DNA of 64,000 nucleotides from Rhodoferax sp. (GTDB taxonomy: Bacteria > Pseudomonadota > Gammaproteobacteria > Burkholderiales > Burkholderiaceae_C). The stretch is from NCBI RefSeq assembly GCF_018780565.1, contig NZ_JADMJN010000002.1, positions 248,001 through 312,000 of the forward strand, in the 5' to 3' direction. The notes under the pieces were generated by a model, which was not told the DNA's origin, ran no database searches, and worked only from the letters and a program-made list of their open reading frames with translations. The position numbers were made by a program, and so were the translations under genes. Below are positions 35,155 to 44,310 of this stretch, in pieces. Within the stretch, counting starts at the first letter, position 1. Each line of letters begins with the position of its first letter.

Positions 35155-36732
35155 CTATCGTCCCGCGATAGACAGCATGCTTCGTCCAACACTGCTTGCT
35201 GCGTCGCTGTCGTTAGGCAAGTGAAATACTGAGACAGTCTGTACCATGTCGTTGGACTGCCCGTTCAGGCTTGCCGCAGCGGCGGCCATTTGTTCCACCA
35301 GTGCGGCGTTCTGCTGGGTCGTCTGGTCCATCAGCGACACTGCTTCGCCCACCTGGGCGACGCCTAAGGACTGCTCCGCGCTGGACGCATTGATCTCCCC
35401 CATGATGTCGGTTACTCGGCGAATTGAATCCACCACTTTCGACATCGTGGCGCCCGCCTGATCCACGAGCACCGTGCCTTGCTCTACACGTTCGACACTG
35501 GCGTTGATCAGGCCCTTGATCTCTTTGGCTGCTTCGGCGCTGCGCCCGGCGAGTGAACGCACTTCTGATGCAACTACGGCAAAGCCTCGGCCCTGCTCGC
35601 CGGCACGGGCGGCTTCGACGGCTGCGTTCAGGGCCAGGATGTTCGTTTGGAAGGCAATGCCGTCAATGACACTGATGATGTCTGAAATTCGGCGGGAACT
35701 TTCATTGATCCCTTTCATGGTTTCCACCACCTGACCGACCACTTCACCGCCTTGCACCGCCACAGTGGATGCATTCATTGCCATTTGATTGGCCTGCCGT
35801 GCGCCGTCCGCGTTTTTCTGGACGGTTGAGCCCAACTCCTCCATGGACGCGGCAGTTTCTTCCAGGGCGCTTGCCTGCTGCTCAGTGCGGTTACTCAGGT
35901 CCTGGCTGCCGGCCGCAATTTCGTGCGTGGCAGTGGCAATGCCGTTGGCCGACTCCCGCACACCTTTGACCAGCACCTGCAGCGATTTTTGCATTTGCTG
36001 CATCACGCCCATTAAGCTAGCGCTATCTCCCTGGTTCGGGATATGTGAAGTCAAATTCCCTTGTGCGACCTGGGCCAACGCTTCGCGGGCCGTCGCAGGA
36101 TCTCCACCGAGCTCCTTACGCACAGTGGCTTGTAGTAAGAGGTTGAGTACCACGGCAACCAACGTGGCAAAAACTGCAACCCCTACGGACACCCAGGTAG
36201 CCCAAATTGCGCGTGAATTGACCTGCTCCTGCGCCGCTTGCGAGGCCTTGACGGCGATTTCACGCTGTTTCAATAGTGCGCCACGCAGTTCACGCCACGC
36301 CGGAGTTTCCTCTTTATTTAGCAATGGAATGGCATCACCCTTCTCCACGACGAGGGCCAATACCTTGTCTTGTGCTTTGGCATGGCTTGCCCTGAGCGCC
36401 GGTAACTGCGACAACCCGGACTCAAACTCACGGCCCTTGGCGCTTGCAGAGGTCTGTACATAGGCCGCCTCATACGCGGTCTGTGCTGCGTTGAGATTTT
36501 CCAGCGCTTTTGAGTTACCCGGATCCAGCACAATGTTGCGAAGGGCTTGCCCCATCTGCAGCCCCTGCGCGTACATTTCGGATAAGCCGCGTTCTACGGC
36601 CTGCTCTGCATTGATGTATCGGTCAAATTCCGCGCGGGTGGTTACCAGCGAGGCGGTACTACTCACCAACCCCAATAAGAACAAAACGGCGGGAATGGCT
36701 GCAAAACTAATGATTTTGGCGTTGAAGCGCAT
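35155..36732 (-). CDS. Methyl-accepting chemotaxis protein
   Basis: The 525-residue receptor has a first helix ([23 protein letters not shown]), a periplasmic four-helix-type sensor of about 150 residues, a second helix near 190-210, a HAMP domain with [21 protein letters not shown], and a signalling domain whose tip is [46 protein letters not shown]. Many Gln/Glu pairs are potential methylation sites. No CheR-binding pentapeptide is at the C-terminus. The start (36732) follows a good promoter at 36760-36787. The ligand is unknown. Confidence 0.92.
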   Translation of the reverse strand: MRFNAKIISFAAIPAVLFLLGLVSSTASLVTTRAEFDRYINAEQAVERGLSEMYAQGLQMGQALRNIVLDPGNSKALENLNAAQTAYEAAYVQTSASAKGREFESGLSQLPALRASHAKAQDKVLALVVEKGDAIPLLNKEETPAWRELRGALLKQREIAVKASQAAQEQVNSRAIWATWVSVGVAVFATLVAVVLNLLLQATVRKELGGDPATAREALAQVAQGNLTSHIPNQGDSASLMGVMQQMQKSLQVLVKGVRESANGIATATHEIAAGSQDLSNRTEQQASALEETAASMEELGSTVQKNADGARQANQMAMNASTVAVQGGEVVGQVVETMKGINESSRRISDIISVIDGIAFQTNILALNAAVEAARAGEQGRGFAVVASEVRSLAGRSAEAAKEIKGLINASVERVEQGTVLVDQAGATMSKVVDSIRRVTDIMGEINASSAEQSLGVAQVGEAVSLMDQTTQQNAALVEQMAAAAASLNGQSNDMVQTVSVFHLPNDSDAASSVGRSMLSIAGR

Positions 36733-36759
36733 TGAACACCTTGTTGTTTGTTTGGAGGA

Positions 36760-36787
36760 AGAATACACGGCCCATCTGGGATGTCAA
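36760..36787 (-). promoter_or_regulatory. Sigma-70-type promoter of the chemoreceptor gene
   Basis: On the minus strand TTGACA is followed after 16 bases by TATTCT, 28 bp upstream of the ATG. The -35 is perfect and the -10 matches four of six. A motility sigma-28 consensus was not seen. Confidence 0.6.
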
Positions 36788-36850
36788 GGAAGGCCTCTAA
36801 TATCCGAAGGGACAGAATGCGCTCCTTGGCGGCACAAGATATCTTCCAAC

Positions 36851-38647
36851 TCAGTGTGGCAAAGCCCTTAGGATGTCGTCGATCGCGGGTTCCGTGGTGT
36901 CGCTGCGGCGCAGGCAGTGTTTGCCTTCATTTTTCCCCGCGTACATGGCTGCATCGGCCCGTTTAAGCAGGCTGAGGCCGTCGCGTCCATCCAGTGGTGC
37001 CAGCGCATAGCCAATGGTCAGGCCGATGCGGCATACCTTCTCCGAGAGCGCGAAAGGATGATCGAAGGCCTTGAGAAGTTGTTCCCCGCGGTCATGGGCC
37101 TGTTGCTCGCTGTGCAAGCCGCTGGACATCACCACGAATTCATCACCGCCGAGGCGCGCAATGATGTCGCTGCTGCGCACGTTGGCCTGCAGGCGCGCGG
37201 CAACGGCGATCAGCAATTCATCGCCGACGTCATGCCCATACTGATCATTGACCTGTTTGAATCCATCGAGGTCGAGCATGTAAAGTGCCACCATTTTTCC
37301 TGGCGCAGCGTATTGCAGGGTTTCTGCCATGGATGCATTCAACCCCCGGCGGTTGGGTAAGCCGGTGAGCGAATCGGTATGTGCCAGTGAATGCAGGCTG
37401 TCTCGTTCGCGCCGGGCGTGCTGCACTGCGGTTTGCAAGGCCTGGGTGCGCAAACCCAGTACCCGCATGAAGATCAGCATGTCAAATGTGGCCCCGAACT
37501 GGAAGGAGTGCAGGGTCCAGAAGTTCACCCCGACACGCCCCTTGATGACTTCAATCAACACCGCCGTGGTCAGGAAGTAAACCGCCCACGCCAGCAGGAA
37601 ATAGGCGCCGACGCTTTCGCCGCGGCGAGCCTTCGCAATGGCGCCCGGCAATCCAAGCAGCGCAGGTGCCAAACCCAGTGCGCTGATGATGGCGGTGACG
37701 ATGGACAGGTCGATCAGGTCGAATGAAAAACAAAAGGCAAAGAAGACGGTCAGGCCGGCCCCGGCTTTCATGAGCCAACTGAACCAGCGCTTGCTGCCAG
37801 GGCCGGCAAGGGCCTGTTCGATAAACAGGAAGGAGCCCGTGGCCGCTATCAGCGCAGACAAACCGCCTGCATGGATTTCCATCCACGAATTTCCGCGCCA
37901 TAGGTACTGTGCGCCAATGCCAAACTGGAACAATGAGAACAGCAAACTGCCTGATATGAGGATGGCATATTTGACGTACAGATGATCGCGCAGGGTGATC
38001 CATTGCGTCAGGCTGTACGCCAGCAGGCACAGTGCAAGGCCTGTGAGGAGACCCTGCAGCATTTGCTCGGACAGGGCCCTGGTCAGGAATGCATCGGGCT
38101 TGTTCAGGGTTATCGGCAATATCATGGCGCCCGTGGTTTCAACCCTCAGGTACAAGTCGTAATCAGTGCCTGCGCTCATGGTCAGTCCCAGCGCATGGGA
38201 GCGGCTGTGCAGGAGTCGATCCAAATGGGGCTGCAGGCTACCGAGGGTGCTTTGCTGGATGACCTTCTTGTCGTGGGTCAGGTAGATGTCAATGCGGTTG
38301 AGCACCGGGTAATCGATGTCCAGGACCCACAGTCCATTGCTTTGGCCGTGTACCGAGATGGGGATGCGCAGCCACACGGCATCTTTGCGCAATCCCAGGG
38401 TGCCATCGGCGGTATCTGGTTTCTTGAATTGATCTTCTGCACCCATGACCGCCTGGATGCTGAGCGTCTTCTGCGGGTCAGCGCGCACGGTCACGGCCCG
38501 CCAGACCGCTGTCAACGGGACCGAATCGTTCAAAACAACAGGCGCGCGGATGGGCAGTTCCGCTGCGGGAGCGGCGAAACACAAAAATGGGCAAAGCATC
38601 AGTACGCCCTGCAAAAGGATCGCTAGTCGACGTCTCAGTTGGTACAT
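36851..38647 (-). CDS. 7TMR-DISM diguanylate cyclase
   Basis: The 598-residue protein has a signal peptide (LLQGVLMLCPFLCFAAPA), a periplasmic 7TMR-DISM extracellular domain (about 30-190, with DAVWLRIPISVHGQSNGLWVLDIDYPVLNRIDIYL), seven helices (about 195-390) and a GGDEF domain (HTDSLTGLPNRRGL and RLGGDEFVVMSS). The intact RLGGDEF indicates c-di-GMP synthesis. The I-site RxxD four or five residues before GGDEF is not evident (SSDIIARLGGDEF has SSDI). Start 38647 gives a clean signal peptide; the longer open frame upstream overlies the LysR gene and is rejected. Confidence 0.88.
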   Translation of the reverse strand: MYQLRRRLAILLQGVLMLCPFLCFAAPAAELPIRAPVVLNDSVPLTAVWRAVTVRADPQKTLSIQAVMGAEDQFKKPDTADGTLGLRKDAVWLRIPISVHGQSNGLWVLDIDYPVLNRIDIYLTHDKKVIQQSTLGSLQPHLDRLLHSRSHALGLTMSAGTDYDLYLRVETTGAMILPITLNKPDAFLTRALSEQMLQGLLTGLALCLLAYSLTQWITLRDHLYVKYAILISGSLLFSLFQFGIGAQYLWRGNSWMEIHAGGLSALIAATGSFLFIEQALAGPGSKRWFSWLMKAGAGLTVFFAFCFSFDLIDLSIVTAIISALGLAPALLGLPGAIAKARRGESVGAYFLLAWAVYFLTTAVLIEVIKGRVGVNFWTLHSFQFGATFDMLIFMRVLGLRTQALQTAVQHARRERDSLHSLAHTDSLTGLPNRRGLNASMAETLQYAAPGKMVALYMLDLDGFKQVNDQYGHDVGDELLIAVAARLQANVRSSDIIARLGGDEFVVMSSGLHSEQQAHDRGEQLLKAFDHPFALSEKVCRIGLTIGYALAPLDGRDGLSLLKRADAAMYAGKNEGKHCLRRSDTTEPAIDDILRALPH

Positions 38648-38713
38648 TCCTGTTGCCCCGGGGGTGTGCCCCGCTATCGTAACGCCAGACGCTATCCGCG
38701 CATAATTCCCGCC

Positions 38714-39688
38714 ATGGAAACCAAATGGCTTGAAGACTTCGTCTCCCTGGCTGAAACACGCAGTTTCAGTCGTTCTGCCCAACTGCGGCATGTAACCCAG
38801 CCCGCGTTCTCGCGACGTATCCAGTCGCTGGAGGCTTGGGCCGGCACCGATCTGGTGGACCGCAGCAGCTACCCCACGCGACTCACGCCTGCGGGTGAAA
38901 CCCTTTACGACCAGTCTCTTGAAGTGTTGCAGGCCCTGCAAAGCACCCGAGCCATGCTGCGCGGGCATACCGCTGCCGGACAGGATGTGATCGAATTTGC
39001 CGTGCCGCACACGCTGGCCTTCACATTTTTCCCGGCCTGGGTGTCGAGCCTGCGCGAGAAGTTTGGCCCCATCAAGAGCCGCCTGATTGCGCTCAATGTG
39101 CATGATGCCGTGATGCGTCTGGTGGAGGGCAGTTGTGACCTGCTGATTGCCTACCACCATCCATCGCAGCCTTACCAGCTGGATGCTGACCGTTATGAAA
39201 TGGTCAGCCTGGGAGAGGAGGTGGTGGCGCCCTACGTCAAGCCGGATGCCAATGGCGCGCCTCTGTTCCAGTTGCCCGGGCGGGTGGGGCAGCCCTTGCC
39301 CTACCTGGGCTATGCGCCGGGGGCCTACCTGGGGCAAATGGTGGATTTGATCCTCAAGCAATCGGGTGCAGCGATTCACTTTGACCGGGTCTATGAGACT
39401 GACATGGCCGAAGGCCTGAAAGCCATGGCGCTGGAAGGCCATGGCATTGCTTTCCTGCCGTTCAGTGCGGTCAAGAAGGATGTGCGCGCCAAAAAGCTGG
39501 TGAGCGCAGCGCCGCCTGACATGAAGAATCTCCAGATCACCATGGACGTGCGGGCCTACCGCGAGCGACCCTCGGGCAAGGAGCCCGGAAAAGCGGGCAT
39601 CCATGCCAACCGCAGCAGCACGCCGGCGCCCAAGCGCAACACGCAGGCCTTGTGGGACTACTTGCTGGCGCAGGCCCTGCCCAACTAG
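38714..39688 (+). CDS. LysR-family regulator, HypT-like
   Basis: The 324-residue regulator begins [51 protein letters not shown], similar to the N-terminus of E. coli HypT/YjiE (ETKWLxDF, [10 protein letters not shown]), a hypochlorite-responsive LysR protein; the C-terminal half is a periplasmic-binding-like domain with [13 protein letters not shown] in family form and [16 protein letters not shown] basic tail with [19 protein letters not shown] follows. It diverges from the diguanylate cyclase across 66 bp and precedes pyrC by 41 bp. HypT assignment is tentative. Confidence 0.85.
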   Translation: METKWLEDFVSLAETRSFSRSAQLRHVTQPAFSRRIQSLEAWAGTDLVDRSSYPTRLTPAGETLYDQSLEVLQALQSTRAMLRGHTAAGQDVIEFAVPHTLAFTFFPAWVSSLREKFGPIKSRLIALNVHDAVMRLVEGSCDLLIAYHHPSQPYQLDADRYEMVSLGEEVVAPYVKPDANGAPLFQLPGRVGQPLPYLGYAPGAYLGQMVDLILKQSGAAIHFDRVYETDMAEGLKAMALEGHGIAFLPFSAVKKDVRAKKLVSAAPPDMKNLQITMDVRAYRERPSGKEPGKAGIHANRSSTPAPKRNTQALWDYLLAQALPN

Positions 39689-39729
39689 ATTTTTGGAGGG
39701 TGCCAAAGCGTATTTGGGACAATAGCGGC

Positions 39730-40761
39730 ATGACACAAGAAATTACGCTCACCCGCCCCGACGACTGGCACTTGCACGTGCGCGATGGCGACGCCCTGAA
39801 CACGGTGGTCCCGCACACGGCCGCGCAGTTTGGCCGCGCCATCATCATGCCCAATCTGCGTCCCCCCGTGACCACGGCCGAGGCGGCGTTGGCCTACAAG
39901 GAACGCATCAAGGCCGCCGTGCCACCAGGCCTGCAGTTTGAGCCTTTGATGACGCTCTACCTCACCGACAACCTGCCCGCCGATGAAATCCGGCGTGCCC
40001 GCGACGCCGGTGTGGTGGCCGCCAAGCTGTATCCCGCCGGGGCCACCACCAACAGCGACGCCGGGGTGACCGACCTGCGCAAGACCTACAAGACCCTGGA
40101 AGCCATGCAGCGCGAAGGCCTGCTGCTGCTGGTGCATGGTGAAGTGACCTCACCCGAGATTGACCTGTTTGACCGCGAGGCGGTGTTCATCGACACGCAA
40201 CTCATTCCCTTGCGGCGCGACTTCCCCGAACTGAAGATCGTGTTTGAACACATCACCACCCGCGAGGCGGCGCAGTATGTGCAGGAAGCCGATCGCTTTA
40301 CCGCGGCCACCTTGACTGCCCACCATCTGCTCTACAACCGCAACGCCATTTTCACCGGCGGTATTCGCCCGCATTACTATTGCCTGCCGGTCTTGAAGCG
40401 CGAGACGCACCGTCTGGCCCTGGTGGCGGCGGCCACCAGCGGCTCAGACAAGTTTTTCCTGGGTACCGACAGTGCCCCCCATCCTGCTCATTTGAAGGAG
40501 CACGCCACCGGTTGCGCCGGCTGCTACACCGCGCATGCCGCCATCGAGATGTACGCCGAGGCCTTTGATGCCGCTGGCGCGCTGGACAAACTGGAGGCTT
40601 TTGCCAGCTTCCACGGCGCTGACTTCTATGGCCTGCCGCGCAACAGCGGCACCATCACCCTGAAGCGTGAGGCATGGACCCCGCCCGAAAGTTATGCCTT
40701 TGGCCAAGCCGAACTCAAGCCCCTGCGATCTGGCGAAGCCCTGCCGTGGCGGATGGTTTAG
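39730..40761 (+). CDS. pyrC: Dihydroorotase PyrC (class II)
   Basis: The 343-residue zinc enzyme cyclises carbamoyl-aspartate in pyrimidine synthesis. Metal ligands are in [10 protein letters not shown], the carboxylated Lys in [13 protein letters not shown], His residues in LLLVHGEV and [12 protein letters not shown], and the catalytic Asp in [15 protein letters not shown]. It is the E. coli-type short enzyme. The start ATG at 39730 leaves the expected [14 protein letters not shown]-terminus. Its 3' end overlaps the next gene by 16 bp. Confidence 0.95.
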   Translation: MTQEITLTRPDDWHLHVRDGDALNTVVPHTAAQFGRAIIMPNLRPPVTTAEAALAYKERIKAAVPPGLQFEPLMTLYLTDNLPADEIRRARDAGVVAAKLYPAGATTNSDAGVTDLRKTYKTLEAMQREGLLLLVHGEVTSPEIDLFDREAVFIDTQLIPLRRDFPELKIVFEHITTREAAQYVQEADRFTAATLTAHHLLYNRNAIFTGGIRPHYYCLPVLKRETHRLALVAAATSGSDKFFLGTDSAPHPAHLKEHATGCAGCYTAHAAIEMYAEAFDAAGALDKLEAFASFHGADFYGLPRNSGTITLKREAWTPPESYAFGQAELKPLRSGEALPWRMV

Positions 40762-41492
40762 ACGCAATCGACTGGGCTGCCCCCTGGCTGGCACCTTATG
40801 CGCCCATCGGGCAGGGTGTGGCCTCGGCTGTCGCGGCAGGTGCATCCAGTGCCATCGCCTTGAATGCCGCGCTGGCACCGGTTGCGCCGCCGGTGCGGTT
40901 TGTGCCACAAACCGACCTGCCACCGGGTGAGGCCTACGAGCGCTATATTTTTAATAGTGGCTGCTGCCCGACCCGCGAGGGCCTGCACGACTTTTTCAAT
41001 GGATTGGCGTGGCTGCGGTTTCCCTTGACCAAGCGGCGGCTCAACCAGTTGCACGTGGCACAGATTGCCCAAACCGGCATCCAGCCAGTGCGCGGTCCGG
41101 CGCGCGATGGTTTAACCGTGTTTGACGAAAACGCTGCCTTCATCCGGGCCCCTGATGCCTTGTGGGACGCTCTGGCCGCCAAAGACTGGCAGCGACTGTT
41201 TGGCGAGCTGCGGCCCCTGTGGGCGCAGGCCCATCTGGTGCTGTTTGGCCATGCCTTGCTGGAAAAGCTGGTTTACCCCAGAAAAGCCATCACAGCCCAC
41301 GTCTTTCGTGCTCGATCCGCTACTGATTCGATAGCGGATCTGGATGCTTGGGTGGCGAGTGACTTGAGTGCGGAAAAGCTGGCACGCAAGCCCTTTGCGC
41401 ACTTGCCGGTACTGGGTGTGCCGGGATGGTGGTCTGCCAATGAAAGCCCGGTGTTTTATGACGACCGGGATGTGTTTCGCTTACCCAAATAA
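40746..41492 (+). CDS. DUF3025 domain protein
   Basis: A protein of about 248 residues with the family blocks FIFN-like region [80 protein letters not shown] and [18 protein letters not shown]. Function unknown. Start is placed at GTG 40746 (overlapping pyrC by 16 bp); an ATG at 40674 is possible but would overlap much more. Two AT-rich 5-7-5 palindromes (40942-40958 and 41319-41335) lie inside; the second encodes [10 protein letters not shown], a stretch that looks inserted. Confidence 0.78.
   Translation: MADGLDAIDWAAPWLAPYAPIGQGVASAVAAGASSAIALNAALAPVAPPVRFVPQTDLPPGEAYERYIFNSGCCPTREGLHDFFNGLAWLRFPLTKRRLNQLHVAQIAQTGIQPVRGPARDGLTVFDENAAFIRAPDALWDALAAKDWQRLFGELRPLWAQAHLVLFGHALLEKLVYPRKAITAHVFRARSATDSIADLDAWVASDLSAEKLARKPFAHLPVLGVPGWWSANESPVFYDDRDVFRLPK
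40942..40958. repeat. 5-7-5 AT-rich palindrome inside the DUF3025 gene
   Basis: GCTAT-ATTTTTA-ATAGT matches the copies in creC and in the intergenic site at 32700. It encodes RYIFNSG, with an ATA-free but AT-rich codon run unlike the neighbouring GC-rich codons. Confidence 0.65.
41314..41340. repeat. Extended palindrome inside the DUF3025 gene
   Basis: A GCTAC-N7-ATAGC core (41319-41335) is extended to 9-bp perfect arms GATCCGCTA/TAGCGGATC. It is the second copy within one gene and lies in the reading frame. Confidence 0.7.
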
Positions 41493-41524
41493 GCACAATA
41501 TTTGTGGAATTACGGGTGGCCACG

Positions 41525-41551
41525 CTTGATTTCGGTCCGATCACCCCTAAC
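41525..41551 (+). promoter_or_regulatory. Sigma-32-like heat-shock promoter of htpX
   Basis: CTTGATT (41525-41531), a 12-base spacer, and CCCCTAAC (41544-41551) resemble the sigma-32 consensus (CTTGAAA, 11-15 bases, CCCCATNT). It lies 47 bp upstream of htpX, whose orthologues are heat- and envelope-stress induced. Confidence 0.55.
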
Positions 41552-41598
41552 ATTCGCGTCAACGGCTCGCTGGTCGCGGGCAGTCATCTAAGGAAATC

Positions 41599-42474
41599 AT
41601 GAAACGCATTATTTTGTTTGTCCTGACCAATGTGCTGGTGGTCGCGGTGCTGGGCATCGTGGCCAGTTTGCTGGGCGTGAACCGGTATCTGACACCCAAT
41701 GGCCTGAACCTGGGCTCGTTGCTGGGCTTCGCCCTGGTCATGGGCTTTGGTGGCGCCATCATCTCGCTTCTGATCAGCAAGCCCATGGCCAAATGGACCT
41801 CCGGCGTGCGCATCATCAACCAGCCACAGAATTCCGACGAAGCCTGGATTGTGGAAACCGTGCGCAAGCTGGCCGAGAAGGCGGGTATCGGCATGCCCGA
41901 GGTGGGCATTTTTGAGGGTGACCCGAATGCCTTTGCCACCGGCGCGTTCAAGAACTCGGCGCTGGTCGCGGTGAGCACCGGTCTGCTGCAGGGCATGACG
42001 CATGAGGAAATCGAGGCGGTTATCGCCCACGAAATCGCCCACGTGGCCAATGGCGACATGGTCACCATGACCCTGATTCAGGGCGTGATGAATACCTTCG
42101 TGGTGTTCCTGAGTCGCGTGATCGGCTACGCGGTGGACAGCTTCCTGCGCAAGGGCGATGAGCGCTCAAGCGGCCCCGGCATTGGCTACATGATCACCAC
42201 CATCGTGCTGGACATCGTGCTCGGCTTTGCTGCGGCCATCGTGGTGGCCTGGTTCTCCCGTCACCGTGAATTTCGCGCCGACGCGGGCTCGGCTCAACTG
42301 ATGGGGCGCCGTCAACCCATGATCAACGCGCTGGCCCGCCTGGGTGGCATGGCGCCGGGCGAACTGCCCAAGAGCGTGGCGGCGTTCGGTATTGCGGGTG
42401 GCGTGGGTCAACTGTTTGCCACTCATCCCCCGATTGAAGAGCGTATTGCTGCGCTGCAGGCTGCGCAGTCCTGA
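41599..42474 (+). CDS. htpX: Membrane zinc metalloprotease HtpX
   Basis: The 291-residue M48B peptidase has two N-terminal helices (about 3-28 and 38-62), HEIAH at residues 144-148 (HExxH zinc site), two further helices (about 155-175 and 195-215) and the third ligand Glu in [17 protein letters not shown]. It degrades damaged membrane proteins together with FtsH. The upstream region carries a sigma-32-like promoter. Length and motifs are standard. Confidence 0.94.
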   Translation: MKRIILFVLTNVLVVAVLGIVASLLGVNRYLTPNGLNLGSLLGFALVMGFGGAIISLLISKPMAKWTSGVRIINQPQNSDEAWIVETVRKLAEKAGIGMPEVGIFEGDPNAFATGAFKNSALVAVSTGLLQGMTHEEIEAVIAHEIAHVANGDMVTMTLIQGVMNTFVVFLSRVIGYAVDSFLRKGDERSSGPGIGYMITTIVLDIVLGFAAAIVVAWFSRHREFRADAGSAQLMGRRQPMINALARLGGMAPGELPKSVAAFGIAGGVGQLFATHPPIEERIAALQAAQS

Positions 42475-42489
42475 TCCGTTTGCAGTCGT

Positions 42490-44187
42490 TCAGCCCAGCA
42501 GGCTTCTCGCCACCGCTTCGGCCACCTTGATGCCATCTACCCCTGCGGACAAAATGCCGCCGGCGTAGCTGGCACCTTCACCTGCCGGGTACAAGCCGCG
42601 GGTGTTGATGCTCTGAAAATCCTCGCCGCGTGGAATCTTCAGCGGTGACGATGTGCGTGTTTCCACCCCCGTCAGCACTGCGTCCGGCATGTCAAAGCCC
42701 TTGATCTTGTGGGCAAAGGCGGGCAGCGCCTCGCGGATTGCTTCAATCGCATAGCGGGGCAGGGCCGTGGCCAGATCGCCGAGGTTGACGCCGGGTTTGT
42801 AGGACGGCTCCACATCGCCCAGTTGGGTCGATGCCTTGCCCGCAATGAAATCCCCTACCAGCTGCCCTGGCGCGTCGTAGTTGGCGCCACCCATCACATA
42901 GGCATTCGACTCCAGCTGGCGCTGCAGCACGATACCCGCCAGCGGGTGGTACGTGGTGCCCGGAACCAGTTCGGCTGATACCTGCTCGCCCAGCGTGGCA
43001 TGGAAGGCCGCTGCATCCGTGGGGTAGTCGCTGGGGTCAATACCCACCACAATGCCGGCGTTGGCGTTGCGTTCGTTGCGCGAGTACTGGCTCATGCCAT
43101 TGGTCACCACGCGCCCGGGTTCTGATGTGGCCGCCACCACCGTACCGCCAGGGCACATGCAAAAGCTGTACACCGAGCGGCCATTGCGGGCGTGGTGCAC
43201 CAGCTTGTAGTCGGCCGCACCCAGCAACGGATGACCCGCATGGCGGCCCCAGCGGGCACGGTCGATCACGCTCTGCGGATGCTCGATACGAAATCCGATG
43301 GAGAACGGCTTGGCATCCATGGCCACGCCGCGTGCATGCAGCTGCGTGAAGGTGTCGCGTGAACTGTGCCCCAAGGCCATGACGACCTGGTCGGCGCGCA
43401 GTTCATAAGCTTGACCGGTGGCCTGGTCCAGCACGGTCAGGCCACGCACATGGCGTCCATCTGTTGCGTCTTCAATCAGCACATCGGTGACCCGCTGCTC
43501 GAAGCGGATCTCGCCACCCAGTGCAATGATTTGCTCGCGCAGGTTTTCCACCACCTTCACCAGCTTGAAGGTGCCGATGTGCGGGTGCGCTTCCACCAGA
43601 ATTTCGGGCGGTGCGCCAGCCTTGACGAATTCGTCCATCACCTTGCGGCCCAGATAGCGCGGGTCCTTGATCTGGCTGTAGAGTTTGCCGTCCGAGAACG
43701 TGCCCGCGCCGCCTTCGCCAAACTGCACATTGGATTCGGGGTTGAGCACATGCTTGCGCCACAGGCCCCAGGTGTCCTTGGTGCGCTGTCGCACGGTCTT
43801 GCCGCGCTCCAGCACAATGGGTTTGAAGCCCATCTGCGCCAGCACCAGTGCGGCAAAAATGCCGCAAGGGCCAAAGCCCACCACGACGGGGCGTAGCGGC
43901 AAACTGGCGGGAGCCTGTCCGATCGGGCGGTACGCCATATCCGGAGAGGGACGAATATGCGGGTTGCCCGCAAACTTTGCGAGCAGCGTGGCCTCCAGTG
44001 TGGGGGACAGGCCCACATCCACGATGTAAACCTGTACCAACTCGGCCTTGCGGGCGTCAATGCTGCGTTTGAAAACAGTATGGCTCTGCAGTTCATGGAT
44101 TGCCACGTCCAGCGTCTTGGCAATCAATTTCAGTACCGCGTCATCGGCGTGTTCCAGCGGCAATTTGAGTTCGGTCAGGCGGATCAT
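42490..44187 (-). CDS. FAD-dependent dehydrogenase (COG2509-like)
   Basis: A 565-residue flavoprotein of unknown substrate. After an N-terminal 80-residue part (MIRLTELKLPLEHADDAVLKLIAKTL, found throughout this family) comes a dinucleotide-binding VVGFGPCGIFAALVLAQMGFKPIVLERG. Typical further blocks are NVQFGEGGAGTFSDGKLYSQIKD, FCMCPGGTVVAATSEPG and a C-terminal GLYPAGEGASYAGGILSAGVDGIKVAEAVA that closes the FAD site. The start at 44187 is chosen over an upstream ATG because family members begin with the MIRL segment. It is convergent with htpX. Confidence 0.87.
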   Translation of the reverse strand: MIRLTELKLPLEHADDAVLKLIAKTLDVAIHELQSHTVFKRSIDARKAELVQVYIVDVGLSPTLEATLLAKFAGNPHIRPSPDMAYRPIGQAPASLPLRPVVVGFGPCGIFAALVLAQMGFKPIVLERGKTVRQRTKDTWGLWRKHVLNPESNVQFGEGGAGTFSDGKLYSQIKDPRYLGRKVMDEFVKAGAPPEILVEAHPHIGTFKLVKVVENLREQIIALGGEIRFEQRVTDVLIEDATDGRHVRGLTVLDQATGQAYELRADQVVMALGHSSRDTFTQLHARGVAMDAKPFSIGFRIEHPQSVIDRARWGRHAGHPLLGAADYKLVHHARNGRSVYSFCMCPGGTVVAATSEPGRVVTNGMSQYSRNERNANAGIVVGIDPSDYPTDAAAFHATLGEQVSAELVPGTTYHPLAGIVLQRQLESNAYVMGGANYDAPGQLVGDFIAGKASTQLGDVEPSYKPGVNLGDLATALPRYAIEAIREALPAFAHKIKGFDMPDAVLTGVETRTSSPLKIPRGEDFQSINTRGLYPAGEGASYAGGILSAGVDGIKVAEAVARSLLG

Positions 44188-44310
44188 GTCAGGAGGCTTG
44201 TGTTGATCAAGCAGAAGGCCACTATGATAAGCGCTGACCTTGGTCCAACGCCGGACGGCCACAATGGCGTCAAGTTGCTATATGAATTGCCATTTTGTGA
44301 GGAATGTTTT

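Noticed and set aside
35155..35171. Inverted repeat CTATCG/CGATAG at the chemoreceptor stop codon
   Set aside because: Short stem, no T-run, overlaps coding sequence, and its spacing does not match the 5-7-5 family; not supported as a terminator.
38648..39736. Upstream in-frame extension of the diguanylate cyclase
   Set aside because: It overlies the LysR gene on the other strand; the signal peptide beginning at 38647 marks the true start.
43957..44310. Longer N-terminus for the PAS-GGDEF-EAL protein
   Set aside because: It would overlap the divergent flavoprotein start region heavily; GTG 44311 has a proper ribosome-binding site, although ATG 44224 cannot be fully excluded.
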